Assembly (NCBI RefSeq): GCF_000550805.1 | Contig: NZ_CP004353.1 | Location: 2,604,001 to 2,668,000 of the forward strand | DNA length: 64,000 bases | Direction: 5' to 3' | Origin: Corynebacterium vitaeruminis DSM 20294 | Lineage (GTDB): Bacteria; Actinomycetota; Actinomycetes; Mycobacteriales; Mycobacteriaceae | In this document: piece after piece, positions 1 to 8,919 of the stretch | How positions within the stretch are numbered: position 1 is the first letter of the stretch | Layout: each line of letters opens with the position of its first letter | The notes under the pieces: model-generated | The model's input: the letters and a program-made list of their open reading frames with translations, nothing else | What the model was told of the DNA's origin: nothing | Databases searched by the model: none | Translations under genes and position numbers: made by a program

Positions 1-83
1 CGGGCGTGGAGCTCAACGTGAAGCTGCTGTCCGCCTTCGCCGAGCACGTCGCGCCGGCGCTCGGCTGGAAGCCCAGCCACTAA
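1..83 (+). CDS. C-terminal fragment of an unidentified protein
   Basis: An open frame enters from the left edge and stops with TAA at 81-83, giving about 26 residues that end in ALGWKPSH. The reading frame and GC-rich third positions fit a real gene 3' end, and a hairpin terminator follows 27 bases later. There is too little sequence to name a family. Confidence 0.5.
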   Translation, partial: GVELNVKLLSAFAEHVAPALGWKPSH

Positions 84-109
84 CGGCTCGTCCCAACGCC
101 GCAGCCTTT

Positions 110-150
110 AAGGCCCGATCGCGCAGCTCACGCCGCGAGGTCGGGCCTTT
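110..150. terminator. Intrinsic terminator hairpin
   Basis: AAGGCCCGA (110-118) pairs perfectly with TCGGGCCTT (141-149) and short T runs flank both arms. It lies just after the stop of the fragment entering from the left and before the next gene on the same strand. Confidence 0.65.
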
Positions 151-196
151 CGGTTGGGCCGCCGCGACACAGGCCAGGCGCTGTACCACCAAACTT

Positions 197-1426
197 GTGC
201 CGTGGTGCAAAATGGGGACTGTGAATACCTCCCCGCTGCGGGCAGTGGCGGACGTCATCTCTCGCAACCGCGAGGAACTCTCCGCCATCGCCTTCGACAT
301 GTTTTTCGCCACCCAACGCGATGCGCGCACCCGCATCCGGGCAACGCCCGCGATCGCCGACGCCCTCACCCTGCTCGCGCGCAGCTGCGACTCCGAGGGC
401 AAGCTGCCGTTGGACGTCGAAAAGCGGTTTCTGCAGCGGGCGACCACCCTGTGCGCGCACGGCCTGCGCGTCGACGACCTCGAGCCGCTGGCCGAGTCCG
501 CCCACCGCGCCATGCTCATCACCGCGGGCGGACAGCCCTTCGAGCTGGTGCTCCCCATCGAACGGGCGCTGCAGCAGCTGGCCAGGACCGTCGTCGAGCG
601 GCTGACCGCGTACCCGCCGCAGCCCGCCACCGAGGCGCGCGTGGCCCAGGTCCAGCGCCGCAGCCGCCGGTACACGGTCGTGCGGTTGGAGGCGGACCAG
701 GCCATCGCCTATCAGCCGGGACAGTCGGTGAGCGTCTCCGTCGCGTTCCTGCCGGGCGCGGTGGAATACCACTACCCCGCCAACCCCACCAACGAGCACG
801 GGCAGATCGAGTTCCACGTCTTCCACGACCCTGCCCAGGCGGGCGGCTCGGATCTCACCAAGCTCATGTCGGCTGCCGCCGTCGGCGACATCTGGCGGCT
901 CGGCCCCCACAGCGGCGAGGAGGGCGGCTGGGTGCTCGACAAGAAGCGGGAGGACCTGCTCATCGCGCACGGCATTGGGCTGGCGCCTATCCGCACGGTC
1001 GTCATCGACCGGCTCATCAACGGCCCGCAGGTGCGCACGCACCTGTTCCTGTCCGCCGAGTACCCCGGCGAGCTCTACGACCTCATGGGCCTGTGGCAGA
1101 TCGCCGCCAGCTCACCCTGGCTGTCGGTCACCCCGGTCAGCCTCCACGACGAGGACCCGTGGTGGGTGGCCGCCACCGAGCACAGTGCCCCGCCGCGCGG
1201 CCTGCACCTGCGCAAGACCGGCGAGGTGGGCGAGATCGTCTCCAGCTTCGGCAGCTGGGGCGACCGCGACGTGCTCATCGCGGGGCCCGGCGAACGCGTC
1301 GCCGCCACCGTCGGCTTCATGCGCGCGGCGGGCACCCCGCGCGGGCACATCCAGACCCGCGTGTGCGAGCAGCCCAGCCTGTGGGCCGTCGGCGCCGACG
1401 GCCGCCACCGCGCCAATCAGAGGTAG
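197..1426 (+). CDS. Flavohaemoprotein-like oxidoreductase (degenerate globin plus FAD/NAD reductase)
   Basis: This 409-residue protein resembles a flavohaemoglobin. Residues about 10-135 have the helical spacing of a globin, with a His at about 88 in a C-A-H-G-L-R-V context that could be the proximal haem ligand, although the rest of the haem pocket is poorly conserved. The reductase part carries an FAD-binding RRYT (157-160) and YQPGQSVSV (172-180), then a nucleotide-binding HGIGLAP (258-264). Known family members dioxygenate nitric oxide, but the divergent globin half makes that uncertain here. The start could be GTG at 197, ATG at 212 or GTG at 221, and no clear ribosome binding site decides. 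The 3' end overlaps the convergent nitrilase gene by 10 bases. Confidence 0.75.
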   Translation: MPWCKMGTVNTSPLRAVADVISRNREELSAIAFDMFFATQRDARTRIRATPAIADALTLLARSCDSEGKLPLDVEKRFLQRATTLCAHGLRVDDLEPLAESAHRAMLITAGGQPFELVLPIERALQQLARTVVERLTAYPPQPATEARVAQVQRRSRRYTVVRLEADQAIAYQPGQSVSVSVAFLPGAVEYHYPANPTNEHGQIEFHVFHDPAQAGGSDLTKLMSAAAVGDIWRLGPHSGEEGGWVLDKKREDLLIAHGIGLAPIRTVVIDRLINGPQVRTHLFLSAEYPGELYDLMGLWQIAASSPWLSVTPVSLHDEDPWWVAATEHSAPPRGLHLRKTGEVGEIVSSFGSWGDRDVLIAGPGERVAATVGFMRAAGTPRGHIQTRVCEQPSLWAVGADGRHRANQR

Positions 1427-2247
1427 TTTTCCGGGTAATCCAGCACCGGCAGGCTCGTGCGCATCTTGGCGACCTGCTCCTCGAGGTCCACGTCGTAGAC
1501 CGCGAGCGTTGCCTGCTCGCCCAGCTCGGCGATGGTGGTGCCGTCGGGGGCGAGGACGCCCGAGTGCCCGATCCCGCTGGGGGCCGCGGCGGTTCGTTCG
1601 TCGAGCGGCAGGGCCTGCCCCACCGCCACGATCACCGAGGTGGAGTCGAGCGCGCGCGCCCTGGTGAGCAGCCGCCACTGCTCGAGCTTCCCCTTCCCCG
1701 TCGCCCAGGAGGCGGGCAGGAGGATGGCCTGCGCGCCTCGGCGCGCCAGCGCCCGGAACTGCTGCGGGAAGCGCACGTCGTAGCAGGTGGCCAGGCCGAA
1801 GCGCACGCCCTTGTACAGGAAGGTGCTCAATTCCTTGCCAGCGGCGACGGTGTCGGACTCCGCGAACCCGAAGGCGTCGTAGGTGTGGATCTTGTCGTAG
1901 GTAAAAAGGCTCCCGTCGGGCAGGCAGGCGACCAGCGTGTTGGTGATGCGGTTGATGGTCTTGCCGTCGCGCTCCACGGTATCCGCCGGGGTGAACACGC
2001 CCGCGACGAGGGCGAGGTTGTAGCCCTCTGCCAGCTCGCGCAGGGCCGTGACGAACTCGCCGTCGAGCGGCTCGGCCTGGCTGTCGAGGCGGCCGGTGCC
2101 GAACCCCTGCATGGTCGCTTCGGGGAAGACGACCAGCTCGGCCCCCTCCTCCGCCGCCTCCTGCACGACGTGGCGGACCTTGTCCAAATTCGCCATCTTA
2201 TCGCGAATGCTCGAGATCTGTCCTAGTGCTATGCGCATGGTGCCCAA
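1417..2247 (-). CDS. Carbon-nitrogen hydrolase, nitrilase superfamily (Nit-type)
   Basis: This 276-residue protein has the complete nitrilase triad: Glu43 in FPEATMQG, Lys119 in YDKIHTYDAFG and Cys155 in LATCYDVRF. Length and motif spacing match the Nit1/Nit2 branch, whose studied members hydrolyse omega-amides or deaminated glutathione in the cytosol. The substrate cannot be fixed from sequence. Translation may begin at Met1 or at Met4 (2238). The gene stands alone, convergent with the flavohaemoprotein-like gene, and its upstream region holds an inverted pair of perfect DnaA boxes. Confidence 0.88.
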   Translation of the reverse strand: MGTMRIALGQISSIRDKMANLDKVRHVVQEAAEEGAELVVFPEATMQGFGTGRLDSQAEPLDGEFVTALRELAEGYNLALVAGVFTPADTVERDGKTINRITNTLVACLPDGSLFTYDKIHTYDAFGFAESDTVAAGKELSTFLYKGVRFGLATCYDVRFPQQFRALARRGAQAILLPASWATGKGKLEQWRLLTRARALDSTSVIVAVGQALPLDERTAAAPSGIGHSGVLAPDGTTIAELGEQATLAVYDVDLEEQVAKMRTSLPVLDYPENYL

Positions 2248-2251
2248 TATA

Positions 2252-2286
2252 TGTGGATAACTTCGCCGCGCGCCAACTTATCCACA
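2252..2286. repeat. Inverted pair of perfect DnaA-box sequences
   Basis: TGTGGATAA (2252-2260) and TTATCCACA (2278-2286) are exact inverted copies of the canonical bacterial DnaA box, separated by 17 bases, in the divergent gap between the nitrilase gene and the next operon. A similar pair is at 57477-57518. Confidence 0.7.
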
Positions 2287-2348
2287 GATTTCGGCCCGAT
2301 TTCCGGGCGGCGGTTGACGGCCCCTGCTCGCGCGGCGATGGTGGGGGC

Positions 2349-2594
2349 ATGAATCTCAGCTTCGAATCATCAGCACGTATCCGCCCGCTCGCGCTCACCG
2401 AGCCGTCCCCCACCGAGGCCGGCCCCAGCGCCACCGCCGCCGCGCTGCTCACCGCCCGCGAGGCCCTCACCGTTTCCCTCCGCCAGGTGCTTTCGCTTTT
2501 CGACGCCCACCGCCACGACCTGCACGCCTTCATCGGGGAGCTGGCCGCCATCGACGTCGGCCTTGCCCGCCGCCTCGAGGGGAGCGGCGCATGA
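2349..2594 (+). CDS. Small hypothetical protein paired with a DUF1023 hydrolase
   Basis: An 81-residue, Ala- and Leu-rich, mostly helical protein. ATG at 2349 is preceded by a G-rich GGTGGGGGC that can serve as ribosome binding site. Its stop overlaps the start of the DUF1023 gene in an ATGA junction, so the two are translationally coupled. Pairs of a small helical protein and a DUF1023 alpha/beta hydrolase are common in actinobacteria and recall WXG100-type partners, but no W-x-G motif is present. The function is unknown. Confidence 0.65.
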   Translation: MNLSFESSARIRPLALTEPSPTEAGPSATAAALLTAREALTVSLRQVLSLFDAHRHDLHAFIGELAAIDVGLARRLEGSGA

Positions 2595-3790
2595 CCCCGT
2601 TCGTACTCGATGCCTCGCTCCTGCGCGCCGAGGCCGCACGCCTCGGGCGGGACTCCGCCGTGCTCACCGCGGAGCGTGCGGCGGCCACCGACGCGCTCGG
2701 CGAGGACTTTCTTCTGCTCGACTCCCCCGCCTTCGCGGCCGGACGCAGGCGCTTCGGCGACATCCTCGAGGAGCTTGGCGCACCCCTTATGGCGCTGGGG
2801 AGGATGGAGGCCGCCTTGCTGCTCACGGCGATCGCCCAGGAGGAGCTCGAGCGCGCCTACCGGCTGGTCGCGGGCGTGGGCGGGATGTCCCCCGCGCACG
2901 AGCTAGCCGACCGCTCCGGGCTTATCAGCGCGATCCTGCGCGACCTCGTAGGACTCGGCCGAGCCCTCGACCTGGCGTGCGCGAAGGAGATCGAGGCCGC
3001 GGCCAGGCTGTGCACGCCTTTGGCCCCGCCGCCCCGGCACTCGTTGGGGGACTTCGCCGGGGTGAGGCTCGACGAGGTCAATGCCGTCAATCTCCTCGGC
3101 GCCCCGCCTGAGGTCCTCGCCCTCGCCGAGCGCTACCCCGATGCGCGCCTCCTCGAGGTCGGCGACGGCACGATCGCGGCGGCGTTCGGGGACCTCGACT
3201 CCGCGGACTGCGTGGTCACGATGGTCGCGGGCGTGGGATCCTCCGACCCGGCCGGGTGGGAGGGCAACCTCGGGCGCGCCGAGCGGCTCCACCGCTCGAC
3301 CGGCGCGGCCACCATAATGTGGCTGGGCTACGAGGCCCCCGACTCCGTGCCGGAGGCCTTAAGCACCGCACCCGCCCGCGCCGGCGGCGAGCGGCTGCGC
3401 GAGTTCCAGTCCGGCTTGCGCGGCCGCAATCCCGGCGCCGCGCTGGTGGTGGCGGGCCACTCCTACGGCTCGACCGTCGCGGGGCACGCCGCCACCGGCG
3501 AGGGGCTCGACGCCGACGCTCTGGTGCTCATGGGCAGCCCCGGCGTGCCCGGCGAGCTGACGCTGCGCGGCGAGGATCCACGGGTGGTGGCGGTGCTCGG
3601 CGACCGCGACCCCATCGGGTTGGCCGGCACCGGCGAGCTCGCCGTCCACGGCCGCGACCCCGCCGCGGCGACCAGCGGCTTTGAGCGCTGGCGGGTGCCG
3701 GGGGATCACTCGGGGTACGTGGATGACCCGGTGTTCGTCGACAAGCTGCGCGGGCTGCTTACAGAAACCGCGACGGCGAAGGGGGCCTAG
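2591..3790 (+). CDS. DUF1023 alpha/beta hydrolase
   Basis: A 399-residue protein. The N-terminal half (about 1-140) is helical and lacks known motifs. The C-terminal half is an alpha/beta hydrolase of the DUF1023 type: the nucleophile elbow GHSYGS places the catalytic Ser at 291, followed by a candidate acid in VLGDRDPIG and a His in PGDHSGY. No signal peptide is evident. It overlaps the small upstream gene by four bases. The substrate is unknown; family members are annotated as esterases or peptidoglycan-associated hydrolases without firm proof. Confidence 0.85.
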   Translation: MTPFVLDASLLRAEAARLGRDSAVLTAERAAATDALGEDFLLLDSPAFAAGRRRFGDILEELGAPLMALGRMEAALLLTAIAQEELERAYRLVAGVGGMSPAHELADRSGLISAILRDLVGLGRALDLACAKEIEAAARLCTPLAPPPRHSLGDFAGVRLDEVNAVNLLGAPPEVLALAERYPDARLLEVGDGTIAAAFGDLDSADCVVTMVAGVGSSDPAGWEGNLGRAERLHRSTGAATIMWLGYEAPDSVPEALSTAPARAGGERLREFQSGLRGRNPGAALVVAGHSYGSTVAGHAATGEGLDADALVLMGSPGVPGELTLRGEDPRVVAVLGDRDPIGLAGTGELAVHGRDPAAATSGFERWRVPGDHSGYVDDPVFVDKLRGLLTETATAKGA

Positions 3791-3949
3791 GCACGCAAGG
3801 ACCCCGCCACAAGCGAAGGGGCCGCAAAAATGGGTGAAAGGGGACCTGGCCGCGCTGACTTGCGATGGGGTGGTATGTGCTCCCGCGCCCGATCGTGACT
3901 GTCGCAAAACGGGTCGGGTGCGGGAAAGTATGTGTGGATTGATTGTGGG

Positions 3950-4990
3950 CTAGTAGCGGATCGCCATGCGCCCGTCGATCTTTCCTTGCTTCATGTCCTC
4001 GAAGACGCTGTTGACGTCGTCGAGCTTGCACTCGTGGACGGTGGGGTGGATCTTGCCGCGGGCGTAGAAGTCCAGCGCCTCCTCGAGATCCTGGCGCGTG
4101 CCCACGAGCGAGCCGCGGATGGTGAGCGCCTTGAACACGATCTCGAAGATCGGCGCGGGGAACTCCCCCGGCGGCAGGCCGTTGAACACGATGGTTCCGC
4201 CCTTGCGCGCCATGCCGATCGCCTGGGCGAAGGCCTGCGGGTGCACCGCCGTGACCAGCACGCCGTGCGCGCCGCCCTTGGTGTATGCCTCCACGGCCGC
4301 CGCCGGATCCTCGTCGCGGGCGTTGACGGTGAACTCGGCGCCGTGCTTCTTTGCCAGCGAGAGCTTGTCCTCCGCGACGTCGACCGCGATGACGCGCATG
4401 CCCATGGCCACCGCGTACTGCACCGCGATGTGGCCGAGGCCGCCCACGCCCGAGATGACCACGAACTGCCCCGGGCGGGTCTCGGTCATCCTCAGGCCCT
4501 TGTACACCGTCACGCCCGCGCAGAGGATGGGTGCGACCTCGAGCGGGTCGGAGCCCTCCGGGATGCGCGCACAGTAGCGGGTGTCCACCAGCATGTACTG
4601 CCCGAACGAGCCGTCGACGGTGTAGCCGCCGTATTCGGCCTCGTTGCACAGCGTCTCCCAGCCGGTGCGGCAGAACTCGCAGGTGCCGCAGGCCGACCAC
4701 AGCCACACGTTGCCCACCAAGTCACCGATGCCCACCTCGTGCTCGCCGGGGCCGAGCGCTACGACCTCGCCCACGCCCTCGTGGCCAGGGATGAACGGCG
4801 GCTCCGGCTTGACGGGCCAGTCGCCCTCCGCGGCGTGGAGGTCGGTGTGGCAGATGCCCGAGGCCAGAAGCTTTACCAGCGCCTGATTCGGGCCGGGCTC
4901 CGGCAGGTCAACTTCCTTGATGGTGAGCTCGGGCCCGAACTCCTCGACGACCGCTCCGGTGAAGCGATCGGGCAGATCGATGGTGGTCAT
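3950..4990 (-). CDS. adhA: Zinc-dependent alcohol dehydrogenase AdhA
   Basis: This 346-residue medium-chain dehydrogenase oxidises ethanol and other primary alcohols with NAD. The catalytic zinc ligands are in GICHTD (Cys47) and GHEGVG (His70, Glu71). The structural zinc site is CGTCEFC plus Cys116 (Cys102, 105, 108, 116). The nucleotide-binding GVGGLG is at 182-187. The sequence closely follows C. glutamicum AdhA as I remember it, including the RGSLVGTRQDL block. It lies 79 bases downstream of ald on the same strand, so ethanol to acetaldehyde to acetate can be made by neighbouring genes. The gap carries one motif-B element (near 5037). Confidence 0.95.
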   Translation of the reverse strand: MTTIDLPDRFTGAVVEEFGPELTIKEVDLPEPGPNQALVKLLASGICHTDLHAAEGDWPVKPEPPFIPGHEGVGEVVALGPGEHEVGIGDLVGNVWLWSACGTCEFCRTGWETLCNEAEYGGYTVDGSFGQYMLVDTRYCARIPEGSDPLEVAPILCAGVTVYKGLRMTETRPGQFVVISGVGGLGHIAVQYAVAMGMRVIAVDVAEDKLSLAKKHGAEFTVNARDEDPAAAVEAYTKGGAHGVLVTAVHPQAFAQAIGMARKGGTIVFNGLPPGEFPAPIFEIVFKALTIRGSLVGTRQDLEEALDFYARGKIHPTVHECKLDDVNSVFEDMKQGKIDGRMAIRY

Positions 4991-5069
4991 GGTGGTGCTC
5001 CTTTTGCGGAAGGTTAGGTGGTCATGGTCGCTTTCTTGCTTGCTTTCCGACGCCGTGCGCGCCCGGGTC

Positions 5070-6590
5070 TTAGAACAGGCCGGTGGCGTTCTCGTCGTAG
5101 GAGACGAGAAGGTTCTTGGTTTGCTGGTAGTGGTCGAGCATCATGAGGTGGGTCTCACGCCCGATGCCGGACTCCTTGTAGCCGCCGAACGCCGCGTGCG
5201 CCGGGTAGTTGTGGTACTGGTTGACCCACACGCGGCCGGCCTGGATGGCGCGACCCGCGCGGTAGGCGGTGTTCTGGTGCCGGGTCCACACGCCGGCGCC
5301 GAGGCCGTAGTTGGTGTCGTTGGCGATCTTGATGGCCTCGTCGAAGTCCTTGAAGGTCGCGACGGAGAGGACGGGGCCGAAGATCTCCTCCTGGAAGATG
5401 CGCATGTCGTTGGTGCCCTTGAAGATGGTCGGCTCTATGTAGTAGCCGCCGCCCAGTCCCTCGAGCTTGTTGACGTGGCCGCCGGTGAGCACCTCCGCGC
5501 CCTCCTTCGGCCCGATGTCCAGGTAGGAGGTGATCTTGTCCATCTGCTCCTGCGAGGCCTGCGCGCCCATCATCGTGGTGGAGTCGAGCGGGTTGCCCAG
5601 CTTGATGCGCTTGACGCGCTCGACGCCGAGCGCGAGGAAGTCCTCGGCGATGGACTCGTGCACCAGCGCGCGCGACGGGCAAGTGCAGACCTCGCCCTGG
5701 TTGAGGGCGAACATCGCAAGACCCTCGACGCACTTGTCGCGGAAGGCGTCGTCGAACTCCATGATGTCCGGGAAGAAGATGGACGGGGACTTGCCGCCGA
5801 GCTCCAGGGTGACCGGGATGATCTTGTCGGCCGCGGCCTTGTTGATGATCTTGCCGACCTGGGTGGAGCCGGTGAACGCGATCTTGCCGATGCGGTTGGA
5901 GCCCGACAGGGCAACGCCCGCCTCCTCGCCGATGCCGTTGACGATGTTGATCACACCCGCGGGCAGGAGGTCCGCGATGATCTCCATGAGGTAGAGGATC
6001 GACGCCGGGGTCTGCTCGGCCGGCTTGAGCACCACGCAGTTGCCCGCGGCGAGCGCCGGCGCCAGCTTCCAGGCGGCCATCAGGATCGGGAAGTTCCAGG
6101 GGATGATCTGGCCGACGACGCCGATCGGCTCGTGGAAGTGGTAGGCCACGGTGTTGTGGTCGATCTGGGAGGTGCGCGACTCCTGCGCGCGGATCGCACC
6201 CGCGAAGTAGCGGAAGTGATCGGCCGCCAGCGGGATGTCGGCGGCGAGCGTCTCGCGCACGGCCTTGCCGTTCTCCCAGGTCTCGGCCACGGCCAGCTCC
6301 TCGAGGTGCTCCTCGATGCGGTCGCCGATGCGGTGCAGAATGAGCGCGCGCTCGGCGGGCGAGGTCTTGCCCCACTCGTCCTTGGCCGCGTGCGCCGCGT
6401 CGAGCGCGAGCTCCACGTCCGCCGCCTGCGAGCGCGGCACTTGGCAGAACACCTCGCCGGTGACCGGGGTGATGTTGTCCATGTACTGGCCGTCGACGGG
6501 CGGAACCCACTTTCCGCCGATGAAGTTCTCGTAACGATCGCGGTAGGTAACGATCGAGCCCTCGGTGCCTGGGTTTGCGTAAACAGTCAT
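5070..6590 (-). CDS. ald: Acetaldehyde dehydrogenase Ald
   Basis: NAD-dependent aldehyde dehydrogenase of 506 residues when started at ATG 6590. This start matches the conserved MTVYANPG beginning of corynebacterial Ald and has an AAAGGGG ribosome site; the frame stays open further upstream to 6746 but that part is AT-rich and not protein-like. The catalytic Cys is in EVCTCPSR (302 or 304) and the general base Glu263 is in LELGGKSP. It oxidises acetaldehyde to acetate and works with adhA downstream. In C. glutamicum these two genes are carbon-controlled by RamA, RamB and GlxR; I could not identify such sites with confidence here. Confidence 0.95.
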   Translation of the reverse strand: MTVYANPGTEGSIVTYRDRYENFIGGKWVPPVDGQYMDNITPVTGEVFCQVPRSQAADVELALDAAHAAKDEWGKTSPAERALILHRIGDRIEEHLEELAVAETWENGKAVRETLAADIPLAADHFRYFAGAIRAQESRTSQIDHNTVAYHFHEPIGVVGQIIPWNFPILMAAWKLAPALAAGNCVVLKPAEQTPASILYLMEIIADLLPAGVINIVNGIGEEAGVALSGSNRIGKIAFTGSTQVGKIINKAAADKIIPVTLELGGKSPSIFFPDIMEFDDAFRDKCVEGLAMFALNQGEVCTCPSRALVHESIAEDFLALGVERVKRIKLGNPLDSTTMMGAQASQEQMDKITSYLDIGPKEGAEVLTGGHVNKLEGLGGGYYIEPTIFKGTNDMRIFQEEIFGPVLSVATFKDFDEAIKIANDTNYGLGAGVWTRHQNTAYRAGRAIQAGRVWVNQYHNYPAHAAFGGYKESGIGRETHLMMLDHYQQTKNLLVSYDENATGLF

Positions 6591-6997
6591 TTTCCAGCCC
6601 CTTTCTTCTGGGAAACGTGAGTTCGTGGCGAGCTTGTGGCCGCCTGCGTAGTCGTCGACAAGCGAAATGCCTTCAATTAATGCCCGCGACGTGGCCCCAC
6701 CCCAGGAGAAAGTGTGGTGGAACCACATCCGCGATTGCCACCACACTAACGTGTGCTAGGTCACTTTTCTATAAGAAGTTAGATCTGACTTACTCGGTTT
6801 CGTCGAAGGCGACTTGTTCAGGATTCACAAAATTCACAAATGCTGCACATGCACCCGATTGCATGGCTAACCTCTTCACAATTCCCGAAGACCAAAGTCC
6901 CGCTACAATCCCCCCCACGACACCCCCGCGCCACGTAGGGTGCGCCCGCGCAACATACGGACGCACCCTCCTGTTCCTGAATCGTAAAAGGCGGTGG
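6591..6997. other. Intergenic region upstream of ald
   Basis: This 407-base gap is AT-richer than its neighbours. It holds the ald 5' region, a small palindrome CACACTAACGTGTG (6742-6755), a motif-B element (CGTCGACAAGCGAAATGC at 6653-6670) and the terminator hairpin of the taurine-type operon (6937-6969). I see no convincing gene in it. Confidence 0.6.
6937..6969 (-). terminator. Hairpin at the end of the taurine-type operon
   Basis: AGGGTGCG pairs with CGCACCCT around a 17-base loop, 29 bases after the stop of the last operon gene (stop at 6998, minus strand). There is no strong T tract, so it may be a weak terminator. Confidence 0.5.
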
Positions 6998-8053
6998 CTA
7001 CAGCGTTTGAGCGTCGATGACGAATCGATATCGAACATCGGAAGCCATCGTGCGTTCGTAAGCCTCATTGGCATAGCTTGCAGGAATTACCTCTACCTCC
7101 GCGCCAATCGAGTGGGCGGCACAAAAGTCGAGCATCTCTTGGGTTTCCCGCATCCCGCCAACAAGCGATCCGGAGATCGAGGTACGTTTCTGGGTAAACG
7201 ATCGTGCCCTCGTCACCATCGGTTCAGCTGGGAGCCCCAGTTGCACAAAGGTCCCATTGAACCGCAGCAAGGACAGGTAGGCATCGACGTCGAGCTCCGC
7301 AGAAACCGTGTTGATGATGAGATCGAAGTAATTGCACAGAGACTCCGGCAGCCCGTCCTTCGTTGAGACGTGGCGGACAGCCCCGAAGGAAAGGGCATCT
7401 GCCTTCTTGGAATCCGAATGCGAAAAGGCCGTAACCTCCGCACCCATAGCGGCCGCAATCTTTACTCCGACATGACCAAGCCCGCCCACACCGACGATGG
7501 CGACTCGTTTGCCGGGCCCCGCGCCCCAGTGCTTGAGCGGGGAGAAGGTGGTGATACCGGCACACAAGAGCGGAGCGGCCGCGGCCGGATCAAGCCCTTC
7601 GGGGATGCGCGCCACGAAGCGTTCCTTCACGACGATCCCCGTTGCATAACCGCCTTGCGTGTATTCGTTTCCGCTATAGCGGTCGACCACACCGTAAGTG
7701 CCGATCGGACCTTCAAAGCAATAGGATTCCTCGCCGGAGTCGCATGCCTCGCACTCTCCACAGGAGTTGACGAAGCAGCCTACACCCACTCGATCGCCGA
7801 CCTTGTAGCGAGACACGGCGTCCCCTACCGCATCGACAATTCCCACGATTTCGTGCCCGGGGACCAGAGGGTAACGACGCTCGCCCCAGTCGCCGCGGAC
7901 CGTGTGAATGTCGGAGTGACATATTCCAGCGAATTCGATGCGAATGGACACGTCATCCGTGCGAAGCTCCCTGCGTTCGAGGGTCACCGGCTCGAGCGGG
8001 CCGCCGAGGCTCTTTGTCGCTAGGGCGGTGACTGCCTGCCCTTGTCTTTGCAT
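6998..8053 (-). CDS. Zinc-dependent NAD(P) alcohol dehydrogenase (YahK/cinnamyl-alcohol type), possible sulfoacetaldehyde reductase
   Basis: A 351-residue medium-chain dehydrogenase. Zinc ligands are Cys45 in GICHSD, His67-Glu68 in GHEIVG, and a structural CGECEAC set (Cys98, 101, 104, 112); the Rossmann motif is GVGGLGHVG. I choose ATG at 8053 over ATG at 8062 because GGAGG lies about nine bases before the former and abuts the latter. It is the last gene of an operon with a class III aminotransferase and a taurine-type transporter, and overlaps the ATPase gene's end. Inference: it reduces the aldehyde made by the aminotransferase, perhaps sulfoacetaldehyde to isethionate. Known sulfoacetaldehyde reductases belong to other families, so this needs proof. 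Confidence 0.85.
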   Translation of the reverse strand: MQRQGQAVTALATKSLGGPLEPVTLERRELRTDDVSIRIEFAGICHSDIHTVRGDWGERRYPLVPGHEIVGIVDAVGDAVSRYKVGDRVGVGCFVNSCGECEACDSGEESYCFEGPIGTYGVVDRYSGNEYTQGGYATGIVVKERFVARIPEGLDPAAAAPLLCAGITTFSPLKHWGAGPGKRVAIVGVGGLGHVGVKIAAAMGAEVTAFSHSDSKKADALSFGAVRHVSTKDGLPESLCNYFDLIINTVSAELDVDAYLSLLRFNGTFVQLGLPAEPMVTRARSFTQKRTSISGSLVGGMRETQEMLDFCAAHSIGAEVEVIPASYANEAYERTMASDVRYRFVIDAQTL

Positions 8054-8054
8054 G

Positions 8055-8879
8055 TTAGGCATCCTCCAGTTCTAGGTCAGTTTCGGTTTCTCTAATAGAA
8101 TCGGCAATCTCGCGGCAATACCTTGCGAAATCCGGGTGATGGAGTTTTTCGCGGTCGGTGAGGTTTCCCTCGCCAATCTTTATGCCGATGTCCTTGATGA
8201 CCCTGCCCGGGCGTGGACTCATCACAAGCGTGCGGGTCGACAGCAGGACGGCCTCCTCCACGGAGTGGGTGATAAAGAAGTAGGTCCGCTTGTTTTGCCG
8301 CCATATTTCCAGCAGCTCGAATTGGAGCCGCTCTCGCGTGTTGGGATCGAGTGCGCCGAAAGGCTCATCCATGAGGACTACTTCAGGATTGGCTGCGAGC
8401 ACCCGTGCGATCTGGCAGCGTTGCTGCATGCCGCCGGACAGCTCGTACGTCTTCCTGTCCATGAACGACTCCAACCCCACCAGTTTGAGGAACTTCTCCG
8501 CCGTCGCCTCACGCTCATTCTTCGGTAGCTTCTGAAACACACCGTAGAGCGCGACGTTTTCCTTCACGCTCATCCACGGATAGAGATTCGCGTGCTGGAA
8601 AACCACGCCGCGGTCTTTGCCTGGCTTCGTCGCTGCGTTTCCATTGAGGCGAATCTCTCCAGTCGTCGGGACTAGGAAGCCCGCGAGCATCTTCAACATG
8701 GTCGATTTTCCGCATCCGGACGGCCCCACGATACAAACGAACTCGCCTGGCTCGATGGTGAGGTTTGTAGGTGCCAAGGCCACGACCTTTTCGCCCGAGT
8801 CGGTCACGTAGGTTTGGGAGACCTCATCGATTTCGATTACCGGGCTGTAGCCTCTATTCGGTTCAAAGTAGGTAGGCAT
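8055..8879 (-). CDS. ABC transporter ATPase, taurine/sulfonate/nitrate type
   Basis: A 274-residue ATP-binding subunit with Walker A GPSGCGKST (52-60), signature LSGGMQQR and Walker B VVLMDEPFGALD. The start at 8879 has a GGAG nine bases upstream; an upstream codon at 8897 lacks one. It belongs to the TauB/SsuB branch and should energise import together with the permease and lipoprotein encoded just upstream in the same operon. Its stop overlaps the 5' region of the dehydrogenase gene. Confidence 0.92.
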   Translation of the reverse strand: MPTYFEPNRGYSPVIEIDEVSQTYVTDSGEKVVALAPTNLTIEPGEFVCIVGPSGCGKSTMLKMLAGFLVPTTGEIRLNGNAATKPGKDRGVVFQHANLYPWMSVKENVALYGVFQKLPKNEREATAEKFLKLVGLESFMDRKTYELSGGMQQRCQIARVLAANPEVVLMDEPFGALDPNTRERLQFELLEIWRQNKRTYFFITHSVEEAVLLSTRTLVMSPRPGRVIKDIGIKIGEGNLTDREKLHHPDFARYCREIADSIRETETDLELEDA

Positions 8880-8919
8880 TATTGCTGCTCCAATCACGTT
8901 GTCGTGTTCGGCGAAAAGG

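Noticed and set aside
154..2226. A 690-codon open frame on the plus strand across the first two genes
   Set aside because: It lies over the flavohaemoprotein-like gene in another frame and antisense to the nitrilase gene, is Arg/Pro/Ala-rich, and has no family motifs. GC-rich DNA yields such frames.
4917..6620. A 567-codon frame antisense to ald
   Set aside because: Val/Leu/Asp-rich shadow of a strongly conserved gene, without recognisable domains.
6749..6767. TGTGCTAGGTCACT upstream of ald as a GlxR site
   Set aside because: GlxR sites need TGTGA-N6-TCACA; here the half-sites are two bases too close and the left half lacks the A.
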